The position numbers were made by a program, and so were the translations under genes. A stretch of DNA of 64,000 nucleotides from Thioalkalivibrio thiocyanodenitrificans ARhD 1 (GTDB lineage Bacteria; Pseudomonadota; Gammaproteobacteria; Ectothiorhodospirales; Ectothiorhodospiraceae), in contig NZ_KB900536.1 of assembly GCF_000378965.1 (NCBI RefSeq), forward strand, positions 1,003,583-1,067,582. Direction: 5' to 3'. The notes under the pieces are model-generated. The model searched no databases. It saw nothing but the letters and a program-made list of their open reading frames with translations, and was not told the DNA's origin. How positions within the stretch are numbered: the first letter of the stretch is position 1; every line of letters begins with the position of its first letter. Positions 62,528 through 64,000 of the stretch are shown here, piece after piece.

Positions 62528-62884
62528 TCAGACCATGTCGATAGCCACTTCGTCGAGCGATTCGTGCATGCACCTCAGCACGGCGTTCATGGTGCCGTCC
62601 GCGTTCTCCAGGAAGCAGAAGAAATTGGCCATGACGCAGACGCTGAACCGCGGGCCCCTGACCGCCCAGCCCCGTGAGGGCACCAGCCCGCACCCCGGGC
62701 AGAACACCCCCAGCATGTCGCATTCCATGTGCACCCCCATATGGGTAGCCCGGCACATGATGGACGCCATGCGGGCCATCTCCGGCGTCAGATTGCCGTC
62801 GTAGGAAAACCGGTCACCCCGGTAGGAATACTCTCCGGCCGCCAGGACACCCGGCTGCGCCATGAGATTTCGAACCAATCCCAT
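62528..62884 (-). CDS. DUF2173 family protein, copy 1 of 3
   Basis: 118 residues, MGLVRNLMAQPGVLAAGEYSYRGDRFSYD. The pattern is as in the family (LTPEMARMASIMCRATHMGVHM, SRGWAVRGPRFSVCVMANFFCFLEN, MNAVLRCMHESLDEVAI). It has four or more Cys scattered. First of the set, 54 bases before copy 2. The three proteins could form heteromers, as roadblock proteins do. Confidence 0.82.
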   Translation of the reverse strand: MGLVRNLMAQPGVLAAGEYSYRGDRFSYDGNLTPEMARMASIMCRATHMGVHMECDMLGVFCPGCGLVPSRGWAVRGPRFSVCVMANFFCFLENADGTMNAVLRCMHESLDEVAIDMV

Positions 62885-63162
62885 GAACCCCTCCCGTCAA
62901 AGGTGCGGCGATCCAGGCAGGACACCGCACGGAAACGGAACCGTCTCCGCCCGAAACCCGTTCGCGGCGGGGATTCCCTTATAATGGCCCGCTTCTGCAT
63001 GGGCGGGCTTTTCCGCGAATTTTTACCACAGCGGTCCGGTTCTCGCCATAAAATCGATCGGAGCTATTGAAAAAATTGATGGGATTTCCGGGATCCACGA
63101 CCGACATCGCGAAACCGGGTACGGGGCCGGGCACGATCCCACCCGCCGCCACAGGATGATCC

Positions 63163-63669
63163 ATGCCACTTGAACAACCCTGCCCGGAGCCCGTCTCCCT
63201 GCCCCGCAGACTGGGCGCCATGATCTACGACGGCCTGTTGCTGCTGGCCCTGCTCATGGTGGCGGAGTTCCTTATCGCAGCCCCCTTCGGCATCACCGAG
63301 GAACACCCGCTGTTCCTCCCGCTGCGCCTCTATGTGCCGGTGCTGGCCTTCGGCTTCCTGGGCTGGTTCTGGACGCGCCCCCAGGGCCGGACACTGGGCA
63401 TGCAGGCCTGGCATGTCCACCTGCTCAGCGACGAGGGCGGGCCGGTCACCTGGCGGCAGGCGGGCATCCGCTTCATCGTCGCCCTGTTCCAGTGGTGCAT
63501 CGTACTTGCCGCTATCGCCCTCTACCTGCGGGGCTGGTGGTGGGCCGTCCTGCCGCTGGCGCTGGTGGTGGCGGGCGGACTCGTGCTGACCTGGCGCGAC
63601 CCCCGGCAACTCATGCTGCATGACCGGCTCTCGGGTACGCACCTGATGAGGGTGAGGGGTGAGGGGTGA
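63163..63669 (+). CDS. RDD-family membrane protein
   Basis: 168 residues. The RDD domain starts PRRLGAMIYDGLLLLALLMVAEFL. Membrane segments run at about 20-38, 52-70 (VPVLAFGFLGWFW), 104-125 (FIVALFQWCIVLAAIALYL) and 128-145. The RTLGMQAW motif precedes the third segment, and the C-terminal RDPRQLMLHDRLSGTHLM is typical. RDD proteins are often linked to ion or osmotic stress. Transport activity is not established for this one. ATG at 63163 after AGGA. Confidence 0.85.
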   Translation: MPLEQPCPEPVSLPRRLGAMIYDGLLLLALLMVAEFLIAAPFGITEEHPLFLPLRLYVPVLAFGFLGWFWTRPQGRTLGMQAWHVHLLSDEGGPVTWRQAGIRFIVALFQWCIVLAAIALYLRGWWWAVLPLALVVAGGLVLTWRDPRQLMLHDRLSGTHLMRVRGEG

Positions 63670-64000
63670 CGCATGGAGCATGATGGCCGCCCCGTCACTT
63701 ACCACTGCTCTTCATCCCTCCCGTAGGATGGGTCAAGCGCAGCGGACCCATGCGGAAGAGACCGTGACGGGCTGACCGAGGAGCGTAACGAGTGGCCGGT
63801 CAGCCCGTCACTTGTCACTCGTCACCATCCGTTCAGCATGGGTCCGCTGCGCTTGACCCATCCTACGGTCCACTCGTTACTGTTGACCGCTAACCCCTGG
63901 CTGCCTTGGTGAGGGTGGCGTGAAGATCGAAGTTCAAGGTTGAAGGTTCAATGTTCAAAGGGGGTGGGTGACTGTGCCACTTCTCCGTTGAACCTTGAAC
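63670..64000. repeat. Repeat-filled end: two palindromic REP-like copies, a 15-bp inverted repeat and a family B heptamer element
   Basis: No gene in these 331 bases. There is an inverted copy of the GGGTCCGC repeat at 63723-63755 and a direct copy at 63837-63868. Between them, GTGACGGGCTGACCG pairs with its reverse complement (63764-63778, 63797-63811). From about 63928 to the end a family B element has GTTCAAGGTTGAAGGTTCAA and ends in TTGAACCTTGAAC. Confidence 0.85.

Overview
This is a GC-rich chromosomal window from a gammaproteobacterium. The gene content fits the Ectothiorhodospiraceae/Chromatiales: an arx-type arsenite oxidase island, three DUF2173 proteins in a row, a tesA-ybbA-ybbP locus, separate parC and parE, relA, cnoX, dsbC, xerD and an nfeD/slipin pair. 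The family level is inferred from recognised proteins, not from a search.

Layout. 1-3 kb: a broken hicA next to an intact hicB, tRNA-Arg(CCT), a DUF4382 lipoprotein and a small unknown gene. 3-8.3 kb: a tripartite tricarboxylate transporter (TctC-TctA-TctB) under a GntR regulator, divergent from an enolase-superfamily enzyme. 8.4-31 kb: mostly housekeeping genes (relA, ybbP/ybbA/tesA, DUF3330, htpX, parC, HAD phosphatase, parE, an AddA-like helicase-nuclease, cnoX, dsbC, xerD, slipin, nfeD, mobA). 31-42.3 kb: an arsenite-oxidation locus. arxR, arxS and arxX run leftward; arxB2-arxA-arxB-arxC-arxD and an FKBP isomerase run rightward. 42.5-45.7 kb: a leftward arsenic-resistance operon (arsR, arsC, acr3, a CC/Se-motif protein, a universal stress protein). 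45.7-48.3 kb: a phosphatase, then mobB and moeA, which supply molybdenum cofactor. 50.6-60 kb: a leftward cluster for sulfoacetate breakdown (iclR, xsc, tctA, tctB, tctC, sauS, sauT), preceded on the same strand by ackA. 61.8-63.7 kb: three DUF2173 genes and an RDD membrane protein.

How the genes fit together. Arsenite would be oxidised in the periplasm by ArxA, with electrons passing through ArxB to the membrane anchor ArxC. ArxX/S/R would sense the substrate and activate a sigma-54 promoter, which is visible at 34,923-34,937 below two identical palindromic sites. MobA, MobB and MoeA supply the Mo-bis-MGD cofactor. In the second cluster, sulfoacetate would enter by the TTT transporter, be activated by SauT, reduced by SauS and cleaved by Xsc to sulfite and acetyl phosphate, from which AckA would recover ATP.

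The most unusual non-coding signal is a set of 15 heptamer-repeat elements in five sequence families. All but one sit against gene 3' ends and most fold back on themselves. Family A elements repeatedly supply or abut a TAG stop codon (TAG|TCAGT...). None occurs between about 31.06 and 61.57 kb, which is the span of the arsenic and sulfonate loci.
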